Source: Marinobacterium_A aestuariivivens (GTDB lineage Bacteria > Pseudomonadota > Gammaproteobacteria > Pseudomonadales > Balneatricaceae). From it: a stretch of 64,000 nucleotides of DNA. Below, piece after piece: positions 43,246 through 52,369 of this stretch. A program made the position numbers and the translations under genes. The stretch's first letter is position 1. Each line of letters begins with the position of its first letter. The notes under the pieces were generated by a model. It ran no database searches and was not told where the DNA came from. It worked only from the letters and a program-made list of their open reading frames with translations. The stretch lies in assembly GCF_042661465.1 (NCBI RefSeq), contig NZ_JBHSWE010000001.1:2480001-2544000 (forward strand), given 5' to 3'.

Positions 43246-44441
43246 ATGTCCCTGAATCGCTTATCCCTGAAACCCGGAGCCGAAAAACGCCTGCGCGGGG
43301 GCATCTCTGGATCTACAGCAACGAGGTGGACAACGATCGCACGCCGCTGAAGGGGTTTGCGGCCGGCGAACAGGTGCTGGTCGAATCGGATCGAGGCAAG
43401 GCGCTCGGCGTTGCCTATATCAATCCCAATACGCTGATCTGCGGTCGTCTGGTGAGTCGCGACCCCGATTATCCGCTCAACCGCTCGCTGCTGGTGCATC
43501 GTATCAAGGTGGCGCTGTCGCTGCGTGAACTCTGCTTTTCCGATCCCTGCTACCGCCTGGTCTACGGCGAGTCGGATGGCCTGCCGGGGCTCGTGATCGA
43601 CCGCTTCAACGATGTTTTCGTGGTGCAGGTCTCGACGGCCGGGATGGAGGCTGTGATCGACGAGGTGGTCGAGGCGCTGCAGAAGGTGTTCCATATCAAG
43701 GCGATCCTGCTGCGCAACGACGGCAAGATGCGCGAGATGGAAGGGCTCGAAACCTATGTCGAGCTGGTGCATGGCGACATTCCCGAGCTCTGCCCGCTGA
43801 CCGAAAACGGTGTCGAGCTGCTGGCGCCGCTGCAGCGGGGGCAGAAGACCGGGTGGTTCTATGACCATCGGGTCAATCGCGCGCGGATGCAGGAGCTGGT
43901 GTCCGGCAAGCGGGTGCTCGACCTGTTCAGCTATGTCGGAGGCTGGGGCGTGCAGGCGCTCGCCGCGGGTGCCGAGATGGTCAGCTGTGTCGATGCGTCC
44001 CATTTTGCGCTGGAAGTGGCGCGGGAGAATGCCCGCATCAACGGCAAGGAGGATCGCTTCGATCCGCTGCACGGCGATGCATTCGATATCTGCAAGGCGC
44101 TGGTGGCCGAGAAGGAAAAGTTCGATCTGGTGATCGTCGATCCGCCGGCCTTTATCCAGAAGAAAAAGGATATTCGCAATGGCGAGCGGGCCTATGGGCG
44201 CATCAACAACTTCGCAATGCGGCTGCTGAAAAAGGACGGCATCCTGATCTCGGCCTCCTGTTCGATGCATCTTCAGCGCGACCGCCTGATCGATATCATT
44301 CGCAGCAACAGCCGTGAGCTGGACCGCAATGCCCAGATCTTCGAGCAGGGGCACCAGGGCGCGGATCATCCGCTGCATCCCGCGATCCCGGAAACCGATT
44401 ACCTCAAGGCGTTCTTTGCCCGGGTGCTGCCCGGCAGCTAA
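43246..44441 (+). CDS. rlmI: 23S rRNA (cytosine-1962-C5) methyltransferase RlmI, one apparent frameshift
   Basis: SAM-dependent rRNA methyltransferase with an N-terminal PUA domain. LKPGAEKRLR begins the PUA domain, and the frame breaks in the G5 run 43297-43301. One added G gives GHLWIYSNEVDNDRTPLKGF, which joins the long intact remainder. The catalytic domain has TGWFYDHRVNR, LDLFSYVGGWGVQALAAGA (SAM site), VIVDPPAFIQKKKD and the cysteine in SASCSMHL. About 398 residues when joined, the RlmI length. Confidence 0.9.
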
Positions 44442-44494
44442 GGAAACGGGGTGGCGGGGCCAATCCGAATTCCGAAACACCAGGAGTTCAGCTT

Positions 44495-45534
44495 ATGCAG
44501 TACCGCACGCTTGGCCGGAGCGATCTGAAGGTCAGTCGTATCGCGCTGGGTACCATGACCTTCGGCAGTCAGAACAGCGAGGCCGAGGCCTGGGAGCAGC
44601 TGGATTACGCCGTCGGGTGCGGCATCAACCTGCTCGACAGCGCCGAAATGTATCCGGTGCCGACCGCGCCCGAATACCAGGGCGAGAGCGAGGCGATCCT
44701 CGGCCGCTGGATGAAGGCCCGCGGCAACCGCCTGCAGCTGCTGCTGGCCACCAAGGTGACGGGGCCCGGCGAGATGTGTCGTTATATCCGGCCTGATGTC
44801 GGCCTGGGCCGCCACAGCATCCGCGAGGCGATCGAGGCGAGCCTGAAACGACTGCAGACCGATTATGTCGATCTGTATCAGCTGCACTGGCCGGAGCGTC
44901 AGGCCAACTTCTTCGGCAAGTTGGGGTATGATCCGGCGACCGGGGGCAGTGACGGTGTTGCCATCGAAGAGACGCTGTCGGCGCTGAAGGAGCTGGTCGA
45001 CGACGGCAGGGTGCGTTATGTCGGGCTGTCGAACGAAACGGCCTGGGGGACGATGCGCTTCCTGCACCTCGCAGAGAGGCTCGGGTTACCCCGGGTGGTC
45101 TCGGTACAGAACCCCTACAGCCTGCTCAACCGCAGTCTGGAGGTCGGGCTGGCCGAAGTGATGCTGCGCGAGCAGGTCGATCTGCTGGCCTACTCGCCGC
45201 TGGCGTTCGGCACCCTGAGTGGCAAGTACCTGGATGACGCGCGCCCCGAAGGCTCCCGGCTGCAGCTCTACCCGAACTACCAGCGCTATCTGACGGCGCA
45301 GGGCAGGCCGCCACCGCCGCCTATGTCGCGCTGGCGCGGGAATCCGGCCTCGAGCCGTCACAGATGGCCCTGGCCTACGTCAACAGCCGGCCTTTTCTCG
45401 GCAGCAACATCATCGGTGCCTCGAAGATGAGCCAGCTGCGCAGCAATATCGCTTCGCTGGAGCTCGAGTTGAGCGAGGAGGTACTGGAGCGGATCGAGGC
45501 GATCCACCGCCGCTTCACCTATCCCTGCCCGTAG
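44495..45534 (+). CDS. tas: Aldo-keto reductase Tas, one apparent frameshift
   Basis: NADPH-dependent aldo-keto reductase resembling Tas. The sequence has the catalytic tyrosine in LLDSAEMYPVP, YVDLYQLHWPERQ, VGLSNETAWG and VQNPYSLLNRS. Near 45304 the frame is lost; one added C restores QAATAAYVALARESGLEPSQMALAYVNSRPFLGSNIIGA and a C-terminus ending FTYPCP. The joined length is 346 residues, the same as E. coli Tas. The TAG stop lies inside a GTAGGCTGGGATG repeat. Physiological substrate unknown. Confidence 0.88.
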
Positions 45535-45846
45535 GCTGGGATGAGCCCTTCCCCGGAATTCGCAGGCTCATTCCAGGCTACGTCCTGCCGGCCGACACCC
45601 ATCGATCTGCAATGCGATCGATATGGCGGGTTCCCTGAATACTGCTCCTGCGTTTTCAGGATTTCCACCATCCCTGGCGGTTTCGCGATGCCCATGCAAG
45701 GTGCGAAACCTTTCGGCTGGTTGCGATGCATCGCTCTACCCACCCGTCCGTGCCTTCGATTTATCCGCGTAGTCTTGTAGGGTGCCGTTAGCGGCGCGGC
45801 CGCGTAACGCACCGAAATGCGTTATCCGTCAATCAAGGCGCCTGTT
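45531..45846. repeat. Repeat-rich region between tas and the HAD phosphatase gene
   Basis: No gene in these roughly 310 bases. A GTAGGCTGGGATGAG/CTCATTCCAGGCTAC palindrome occupies 45531-45582. Then come ATACTGCTCCTGCGTTTTCAGG and CCACCATCCCTGGCGG (about 45641-45683), degraded members of the GCCATCCCTGGC family, and a half-element GTAGGGTGCCGTTAGCGGCGC at 45778. Confidence 0.8.
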
Positions 45847-46515
45847 TCATGTCGCCTGCGAGTCCCGCAGACTGATTACCGGCCAGCCACGTTCGACCGC
45901 GGTGTGTCTCAGGGGCTCATCCGGATCAACGGCAACCGGATGTTCCACGAGCTCCAGCAGCGGCAGGTCGTTGTGGGAGTCGCTGTAGAAGTGGCTGCCG
46001 GCCAGGTCCTGGCCGGTTTTCTGCAGCCACTGCTGCAGCCGTACAACCTTGCCTTCGCGGAAGCAGGGTATGCCCTCGACTTGGCCGGTATAGCGCCCGG
46101 CCTCCATGGCGGGATCGGTCGCCAGCAGGGCGTCGACACCGAGCCTGCGGGCGATCGGTGCGGTGACGAAACGGTTGGTGGCGGTGATGATCAGTAGAAA
46201 GTCTCCGCGTGCCCGGTGCGCGTCGAGCAACCGCAGAGCGCCGGGCTGCATCATCGGCGCCACCTTTTGCCGCATGAAGAGGTCGTGCCACTGCGCCAGT
46301 TGCCGCGGCGAATGCCGGGAAAGCGGCTCCAGCGCGAATTTCAGGAATTCGAGTATATCCAGGCTGCCGTCCTGGTACTGCCGGTAGAAGCGGTCATTGG
46401 TTTCGCGATAGCGCTGCGGGTCGACGATGCCCTGTTCGCAGATGAACTCGCCCCAGGCATGATCGCTGTCGCCGTTCAGCAGGGTATTGTCCAGATCGAA
46501 GATGGCGAGGCTCAA
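45847..46515 (-). CDS. HAD-IB family phosphatase
   Basis: A 222-residue HAD hydrolase with motif I FDLDNTLL, the N-terminal cap region NGDSDHAWGEF, motif II ITATN, the motif III lysine region in CFREGKVVRL, and motif IV HFYSDSHNDLPLL. TTG 46515 with GGAG seven bases upstream is preferred because homologues begin directly at LALFDLDNTL; the longer frame to ATG 46569 lacks a ribosome site. The gene order HAD-rppH-ptsP matches Pseudomonas, where I recall the homologue being assigned as a histidinol-phosphatase; that assignment is tentative here. Confidence 0.85.
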   Translation of the reverse strand: MSLAIFDLDNTLLNGDSDHAWGEFICEQGIVDPQRYRETNDRFYRQYQDGSLDILEFLKFALEPLSRHSPRQLAQWHDLFMRQKVAPMMQPGALRLLDAHRARGDFLLIITATNRFVTAPIARRLGVDALLATDPAMEAGRYTGQVEGIPCFREGKVVRLQQWLQKTGQDLAGSHFYSDSHNDLPLLELVEHPVAVDPDEPLRHTAVERGWPVISLRDSQAT

Positions 46516-46659
46516 GGCGGCGCTCCGAGGTTGCGGTGCGTCACAGCATATAAGCCCGGCAAGTGTCATGCAAACGCCGCGAACTGCCTGATTTGAGCGG
46601 AGTTTGCGGATGGCGCGAAGTGTGGAACAATAGCAGCAAATAGTATCAGGATAACAACA

Positions 46660-47156
46660 GTGATTGATTCAGACGGGTTCAGACCGAATGTCGGCATCAT
46701 TCTGGCGAACTCGCTGGGTCAGGTCCTTTGGGCGAGACGGATAGGGCAGGATGCCTGGCAGTTTCCTCAGGGGGGATCAATGATGACGAGTCCCCCGAAG
46801 AGGCGATGTATCGCGAACTGCACGAGGAGATCGGCCTGTCAGCGTCCGACGTCGAGGTTGTGGCGGTCACCCGCGGCTGGCTTCGCTACCGTCTCCCCAA
46901 GCGAATGATCCGGCGTCATTCCCATCCGGTTTGTGTCGGCCAGAAACAGAAGTGGTTTTTGCTGAGAATGCTCAGCGGCGACCATGCGGTATCGATAGAC
47001 CATACCAGCTCGCCGGAATTCGATGGCTGGCGCTGGGTCAGCTACTGGTATCCGCTGGGGCAGGTCGTCTCATTCAAGCGGGAGGTTTATCGCAAGGCGA
47101 TGAAAGAACTGTCGCCCAAGCTGGCCCGAGTCGTCGCTCAGCATAACGGCGGGTAA
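46660..47156 (+). CDS. rppH: RNA pyrophosphohydrolase RppH, one apparent frameshift
   Basis: Removes pyrophosphate from 5'-triphosphate mRNA ends and so opens messages to RNase E decay. It starts at GTG 46660, after AGGATAA: MIDSDGFRPNVGIILANSLGQVLWARRIGQDAWQFPQGG. The frame breaks in a run of six G (46770-46775); one added G restores GINDDESPEEAMYRELHEEIGL, which contains the Nudix box. About 165 residues when joined. It precedes ptsP, as in many gammaproteobacteria. Confidence 0.93.
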
Positions 47157-47317
47157 CGTACGGGAGCGGGCGAGAAAGGCTCTTGATGTGATAGGGTGCA
47201 GTCTGCAGGGATGCAGACTGCAGCCGCGACCGGGTGCTGTCCCGGGTCCTCGGGCTCAAGGGCCGACCCGCTGGCGCGGTCCGGCGCTCATTATTATAAC
47301 GATCACAGGGGTGGGAG

Positions 47318-49597
47318 ATGCTTGAGACGCTGCGCAAGATCGTACAGGAGGTCAGCGCAGCACCGGACCTGGATACGGTGCTGGATCTTATCGTGCGCAG
47401 GATTCAGCGCGCGATGCGCACTCAGATGTGCTCGGTATACCTGTTCGACGCCAAGAAACAGCGTTATACCCTGATGGCGACCCAGGGGCTTAACAAGGAG
47501 TCTGTCGGCAAGGTCAGTCTTTCGCCGTCCGAGGGGATCGTGGGGCTGGTCGGCGCCCGCGCCGAACCCATCAACCTCGAGGATGCCGCGAGTCACCCCG
47601 CCTTCATCTATCTGCAGGGAACCGGCGAAGAACGCTTTCACTCCTTCCTCGGCGTGCCGATCATTCATCAGCGCGACGTGCTCGGCGTTCTGGTGGTGCA
47701 GCAGAAGGAGCGCCGCCGTTTCGACGAGAACGAAGAGGCCTTTCTGGTCACGGTGTCGGCGCAGCTGGCCGGGGTGATTGCCCATGCCGAGGCCACCGGC
47801 TCCATTCATATGGTCAGCGAGAATCACCAGACGATTCTCGAGAGTCGCTTCGAGGGTGTGCCGGCCGCGTCCGGCGTTGCCATCGGCAGCGGTGTCGTCA
47901 AGACGCCGCCAGCGGACCTCAGTGCGGTGCCTGACCGGCCCGCCGGCGATATCGAGGCCGAGATCCGTCAGTTCAACCGGGCCCTGGCCGCGGTACGGCG
48001 CGACATAAGAGTCGTCGGGCGCAGCCTTTCGAAACGGTTGCGGCACGAAGAGCAGGCGCTGTTCGACGTCTATCTGCGGATGCTGGAGGATAATGCGCTG
48101 GCCGGAGAGGTGGTCGAGCGCATTCGCCGGGGCAACTGGGCCCAGGGGGCGCTGCGGGATGTGGTCAAGGCCCATGTCCGCGAATTCAATGCGATGGAAG
48201 ATCCCTATCTGCGCGAGCGGGCCACCGATATTCGCGATCTCGGTCGACGGGTGCTGGCCTACATGCAGGAGGCGGCGCCGTCCCAGATCGAATACCCCGA
48301 CAATACCATCCTGGTGGCCGATGAGCTGACGCCGGCGATGCTGGGCGAAGTGCCGACCGACAAGCTTGCCGGCCTGGTCTCGGTGCATGGCTCCGGCAAT
48401 TCCCATGCGGCTATCCTGGCCCGTTCGATGGGCATTCCGACGGTCATGGGACTGGTGGATCTGCCCTATACCCAGCTCGAGGGGCGGACCCTGATCCTGG
48501 ACGGCTATTCCGGACGGGTCTATGTCAATCCCAGCGACGAAGTGCAGGCGGCCTACCAGGAGATCGTTCGCGAGGACCAGGAGGTTGCCGCCGGCCTCGA
48601 ACAGCTGCGGGACAAGCCGGCCGAAACCAGCGATGGCTTCCGCATGCCGCTCTGGGTCAATACCGGTCTGATCGCCGATGTCGAGCGCTCGCTCGAGCGC
48701 GGTGCCGAGGGCATCGGGCTCTATCGCACCGAGATTCCGTTCATGGTGCGCGACTTCTTCCCCAGCGAGCAGGAGCAGATGCAGACCTATCGTGCCCAGC
48801 TCGCAGCCTTTTCACCCCGGCCAGTGACGATGCGTACCCTGGATATCGGCGGTGACAAGGCGCTGCCGTACTTCCCGATCAAGGAGGAGAACCCCTTTCT
48901 CGGCTGGCGCGGTATTCGCGTGACCCTGGACCATCCGGAAATCTTCCTGGTGCAGGTCAGGGCCATGCTGAGGGCTGCCGAAGGGCTCGACAATCTGCGT
49001 ATCATGCTGCCGATGGTGACCAGCGTGCACGAGGTCGACGAGGCCAACCGCATGATCGACCGCGCGGTCCGTGAACTGCGCGAGGAGGGGATGATCACCG
49101 AGCGGCCGCCGGTCGGGGTAATGGTCGAAGTGCCGGCGGCGGTCTACCAGGTGCGACGCTTTGCCCGGCGGGTGGACTTCATTTCGGTCGGCTCCAACGA
49201 CCTGACCCAGTATCTGCTGGCGGTGGATCGCAACAACCCCCGGGTGGCCGGGCTCTATGCGCCCTATCATCCGTCGGTGCTGCGGGCGCTGGAGTACATC
49301 GCCCAGGAGGCGCACAAGGAGAATGTGCCGGTGTCCATCTGCGGCGAGATGGCCGCCGATCCCGGTGGCGCCATCCTGCTGATGGCGATGGGGTATGACG
49401 TGCTGTCGATGAATGCCACCAACCTGCCGAAGGTAAAATCGGCGATCCGGGGCATCAGCTATGCCCGCGCCAGCGAATTGCTGGACCAGATACGCAAGAT
49501 GGACGACGCCGAAGAGATTCATCTGCTGCTGCGCAGTACGCTGCAGGAGCTGGGTCTCGGCCAGCTGACCCGGCCGTCCATTCCCGACGGCACCTGA
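47318..49597 (+). CDS. ptsP: PEP-protein phosphotransferase of the nitrogen PTS (EI-Ntr)
   Basis: First enzyme of the nitrogen-related phosphotransferase chain (PtsP-PtsO-PtsN). The 759-residue protein has an N-terminal GAF sensor domain (about 1-160, which binds glutamine in the family), then the EI domains. The phosphorylated histidine is H363 in GSGNSHAAILARSMG, followed by GIGLYRTEIPFM and the PEP site with SVGSNDLTQYLLAVDRNN. The frame is intact. GGTGGGAG precedes ATG. The 161-base gap after rppH contains the hairpin GCAGTCTGCA-GGGA-TGCAGACTGC (47199-47222). Confidence 0.96.
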   Translation: MLETLRKIVQEVSAAPDLDTVLDLIVRRIQRAMRTQMCSVYLFDAKKQRYTLMATQGLNKESVGKVSLSPSEGIVGLVGARAEPINLEDAASHPAFIYLQGTGEERFHSFLGVPIIHQRDVLGVLVVQQKERRRFDENEEAFLVTVSAQLAGVIAHAEATGSIHMVSENHQTILESRFEGVPAASGVAIGSGVVKTPPADLSAVPDRPAGDIEAEIRQFNRALAAVRRDIRVVGRSLSKRLRHEEQALFDVYLRMLEDNALAGEVVERIRRGNWAQGALRDVVKAHVREFNAMEDPYLRERATDIRDLGRRVLAYMQEAAPSQIEYPDNTILVADELTPAMLGEVPTDKLAGLVSVHGSGNSHAAILARSMGIPTVMGLVDLPYTQLEGRTLILDGYSGRVYVNPSDEVQAAYQEIVREDQEVAAGLEQLRDKPAETSDGFRMPLWVNTGLIADVERSLERGAEGIGLYRTEIPFMVRDFFPSEQEQMQTYRAQLAAFSPRPVTMRTLDIGGDKALPYFPIKEENPFLGWRGIRVTLDHPEIFLVQVRAMLRAAEGLDNLRIMLPMVTSVHEVDEANRMIDRAVRELREEGMITERPPVGVMVEVPAAVYQVRRFARRVDFISVGSNDLTQYLLAVDRNNPRVAGLYAPYHPSVLRALEYIAQEAHKENVPVSICGEMAADPGGAILLMAMGYDVLSMNATNLPKVKSAIRGISYARASELLDQIRKMDDAEEIHLLLRSTLQELGLGQLTRPSIPDGT

Positions 49598-49617
49598 TAA
49601 CGCTTCGGCCGGGCTCT

Positions 49618-49684
49618 TGTGGGAGCCCGATATCCGGGCGAATGGGGCTGTGGCGATTATTCGCTCGCAGAGCGAGCTCCCACA
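49618..49684. repeat. REP-like palindrome, TGTGGGAGC...GCTCCCACA
   Basis: TGTGGGAGCCCG and CGAGCTCCCACACC are inverted outer arms, with internal GATATCCGGGCGAA and TTCGCTCGCAGAGCGAG stems. The layout resembles the REP elements of pseudomonads. It overlaps the 3' end of the NRDE gene and encodes its last residues. Confidence 0.85.
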
Positions 49685-50472
49685 CCGATTTTCACGCCTG
49701 CAGCACCAATCACCGGCATCCTGAAACGATGGTCGCGGAATCCGGTCGGTCCATTCGCGTTGAAGCTCTGCTCGAAGAAGCGAGTGTTGCCGTCGTAATC
49801 CTGCAGGATCACGCTGGTGGCCCGGGTGCCGTATTCAGGTAGCTGGATAAAGCAGGAGGACAGGGCCCGCTCCCGTTCCAGGCCGATGCCGGTCTCCGGC
49901 AGGTCGGGGTCTGCGGCGAGGTTGCGGTCGGCCAGCAGTTCGGCCAGTGCCCGGGCTTCCAGGCCGGGGATATGCAGGGCGTCGGCCAGTGCGCGGCGAG
50001 CCTGTTGCAGCTTGGGCCAGGGTGTATCGAGCAGGGCGTTGCTCAGGCCGTAGAGGCCGGGCCGCAGTTGCTCCGGTCCATGGCCCCGGTTGGACAGATA
50101 ATAGAGCCCCCGGGTGTCGCCGAGCAGCAGGTTGAAGCCGCCGAAGGCCGGGCCCTCCCTCTCGAGCTGTCGGCTCTGAGCCTCAGCGGTGTCTCCGTTC
50201 AGCAGAAAATCCCGTGTCAGGTGTCCGCGCGAGCGCAGGCCCGTTTCGCGGTGGCGGCCGTCACGATAGTTGGTGACGGCGCTCAGGCGCCCGTCGCGGT
50301 GCAGGCCCAGCCAGGTACCGCCCAGCTCGAGATCGCGACCGGCGAGAAGGCCCGGGTGTTCCGGCCAGGGAGCCAGGGGCTGGGTCGGCCGCCGGTAGAA
50401 CTCGTCGCGGTTGGCGACGAGCACCAGGTTGTAGTGCGGATGGGTGCGGTAGGCAAAGGTAATCAGGCACAT
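49657..50472 (-). CDS. NRDE/TANGO2 family protein
   Basis: A 271-residue protein with an Ntn-hydrolase-like N-terminus: C2 at the start of MCLITFA and the family motif NRDE at 21-24, then LAGRDLELGGTWLGLHRDGRLSAVTNYR. The TANGO2 family has been linked to haem or lipid handling; the precise activity is not known. ATG 50472 is followed directly by the conserved cysteine, so the start is secure. The last dozen residues come from a REP element and are unlikely to be conserved. Confidence 0.88.
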   Translation of the reverse strand: MCLITFAYRTHPHYNLVLVANRDEFYRRPTQPLAPWPEHPGLLAGRDLELGGTWLGLHRDGRLSAVTNYRDGRHRETGLRSRGHLTRDFLLNGDTAEAQSRQLEREGPAFGGFNLLLGDTRGLYYLSNRGHGPEQLRPGLYGLSNALLDTPWPKLQQARRALADALHIPGLEARALAELLADRNLAADPDLPETGIGLERERALSSCFIQLPEYGTRATSVILQDYDGNTRFFEQSFNANGPTGFRDHRFRMPVIGAAGVKIGVGARSASE

Positions 50473-50583
50473 GGGGTGCTGTCGGTTCCGGTTATCTCAT
50501 TTCATTGCGGGGTCAATCGCGCGGGCTTATCGGCTACTATAGTCGCCTTTGACTCTATCATGACAGTTGCAGGGATGCCCCTT

Positions 50584-51387
50584 ATGCTACTCACCCTACT
50601 GATGTATCTGGTGCTCGGTGCCGCCGCTGGCGTGACGGCTGGCCTGTTCGGCATCGGCGGCGGTCTGCTGATCGTTCCTGTATTGGTATTCTCTTTCGGC
50701 CTGCAGGGCATATCGCCCGAAGTGCTGACCCATATGGCGGTGGCGACGTCGCTGGCGACCATCGTTGTAACCTCGGCCAGCTCTATACTGGCGCACCACA
50801 GGCTCGGCGCCGTGCGCTGGACGCTGTTCCGGCCGCTGGCGCTGGGCATCCTGATCGGTGCCTTTCTCGGCGTCAAGACCGCCGGGCAGCTCGAGGGCGA
50901 GGTGCTGCAGATGCTGATCGGCTGTTTCGCGCTGGTCGTAGCGGTGCAGATGGCCGTCGGTGTCAAGCCGTCGCAAACCCCGGGAACCGAGCCCTCCACG
51001 CCTTCACTGGGCGTTGCCGGCGGTGTCATCGGCTGGGCATCGGCGATCTTCGGCATCGGCGGCGGTACCCTGACGGTGCCCTACCTGACCTGGCGCCATG
51101 TGCGGATTCAGGAAGCGGTCGCCACATCGGCGGCCTGTGGCCTGCCGATCGCGCTGATGGGCGCGTTCACCAACGTCATTGAGGGGTGGGGGCACGAGGG
51201 GCTGGTCGAATGGAGTCTGGGCTTTGTCTATCTGCCAGCCTTTGCCGGTATCGTCCTGACCAGCCCGTTTTTCGCCCGGCTCGGCGCGCGCTGGGCCCAC
51301 AGTTTGCCGGCGCCAGTACTGCGGCGGATTTTCGCGGTCTTCCTGGCACTGGTGGGGCTGCGCTTTATCGTCGGGAACCTGCTGTGA
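50584..51387 (+). CDS. TauE/SafE-family sulfite exporter-like permease
   Basis: Membrane protein of 267 residues with about eight helices in two related halves. Each half begins with the family motif: AGLFGIGGGLLIVPVLVF and SAIFGIGGGTLTVPYL. The family moves small anions such as sulfite, sulfonates or C2 compounds; the substrate is unknown. ATG 50584 has AGGGATG nine bases upstream and agrees with homologues; ATG 50575 is the alternative. A frame that extends much further upstream crosses the divergent NRDE gene and is not used. Confidence 0.88.
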   Translation: MLLTLLMYLVLGAAAGVTAGLFGIGGGLLIVPVLVFSFGLQGISPEVLTHMAVATSLATIVVTSASSILAHHRLGAVRWTLFRPLALGILIGAFLGVKTAGQLEGEVLQMLIGCFALVVAVQMAVGVKPSQTPGTEPSTPSLGVAGGVIGWASAIFGIGGGTLTVPYLTWRHVRIQEAVATSAACGLPIALMGAFTNVIEGWGHEGLVEWSLGFVYLPAFAGIVLTSPFFARLGARWAHSLPAPVLRRIFAVFLALVGLRFIVGNLL

Positions 51388-51441
51388 TCCGGGCAGTCTG
51401 TTCTGGCTGACCGCTAACCTGTAACGAACGAGGAGTCCCCG

Positions 51442-52242
51442 ATGTGGGTGCATGATATCGATCCGGTGGCCCTGGATCTGGGATTTATCCAGGTCCACTG
51501 GTATGGCCTGATGTATCTGGTCGGCTTCGCGGCGGCCTGGTGGCTGGGTACGTACCGCGCCAACCGTCCGGGGTCCGGCTGGAGCGCCCAGCAGGTCTCA
51601 GATCTGGTGTTCTGGGGCGCGGTCGGGGTGGTGATCGGAGGGCGCAGTGGCTATGTGCTTTTCTATCACTTCGATTATTTTCTCCAGAACCCGCTCTGGC
51701 TGTTTCATCTATGGGAAGGAGGAATGTCCTTCCATGGCGGGCTGATCGGGGTGCTGGTGGTGCTCTGGCTGTTCGGGCGGCATCACCGCAAGGGCTTTTT
51801 CGAAATGGGGGATTTCGTCGCGCCGCTGATTCCGATCGGGCTCGGTGCGGGGCGTATCGGCAACTTTATCGGCGGCGAACTCTGGGGGCGGGCGACCGAT
51901 CTGCCCTGGGGCGTGATCTTCCCGCGCGCCGGCGACGGCGTACCCCGCCATCCGTCGCAGCTGTACGAGTTCGTGCTCGAAGGCGTCGTGCTGTTTGCGG
52001 TGCTCTGGTGGTTCTCGTCCAAACCGAGGCCGCGGATGGCGGTCTCGGGGCTCTTCCTGCTTCTATATGGCACCTTTCGTTCGCTGGTGGAGCTGGTACG
52101 CGAGCCCGATGAGCACCTGGGTTTCGTCGCCTTCGACTGGCTGTCGATGGGCCAGCTGCTGTCGCTGCCGATGATCCTTGCCGGTGCGTTTCTGCTGACT
52201 TGGGCCTACCACCGCGGCACGGTGAACTGTAGGTTGGAATGA
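51442..52242 (+). CDS. lgt: Prolipoprotein diacylglyceryl transferase
   Basis: First enzyme of lipoprotein maturation: transfers diacylglycerol from phosphatidylglycerol to the lipobox cysteine at the inner membrane. The 266-residue protein has about seven helices, the start region IQVHWYGLMYL, and the signature GLGAGRIGNFIGGELWGR containing the essential arginine and asparagine. SGYVLFYHFDYF and GRSG match Lgt. GAGGAG lies before ATG 51442. Its last four residues and TGA (TGTAGGTTGGAATGA) come from a palindromic repeat, so the natural C-terminus has been altered slightly. Confidence 0.95.
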   Translation: MWVHDIDPVALDLGFIQVHWYGLMYLVGFAAAWWLGTYRANRPGSGWSAQQVSDLVFWGAVGVVIGGRSGYVLFYHFDYFLQNPLWLFHLWEGGMSFHGGLIGVLVVLWLFGRHHRKGFFEMGDFVAPLIPIGLGAGRIGNFIGGELWGRATDLPWGVIFPRAGDGVPRHPSQLYEFVLEGVVLFAVLWWFSSKPRPRMAVSGLFLLLYGTFRSLVELVREPDEHLGFVAFDWLSMGQLLSLPMILAGAFLLTWAYHRGTVNCRLE

Positions 52243-52297
52243 GCGCAGCGAATTCCGACTTCCTTCCCCGGAATTCGCAAGCTCATTCCAGGCTACG
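52229..52297. repeat. Palindromic repeat at the end of lgt
   Basis: GTAGGTTGGAATGAGCGCAGCGAATTCC and GGAATTCGCAAGCTCATTCCAGGCTAC form inverted arms. It has the same family arms as 8139 and 45531, and the left arm provides the lgt stop codon. Confidence 0.88.
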
Positions 52298-52369
52298 GCG
52301 CTTGCATACAGTCGTGAGCGGATTTCGGTATAGAATAGCCCCTGGCCCAGACGTTCAAACGGAGTAGAG

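Noticed and set aside
43218..44480. 420-codon open frame on the minus strand
   Set aside because: Antisense of rlmI with composition typical of shadow frames.
49972..50583. Upstream extension of the TauE/SafE gene to 49972
   Set aside because: The extension runs antisense through the NRDE gene. A good start with ribosome site exists at 50584, and homologues begin there.
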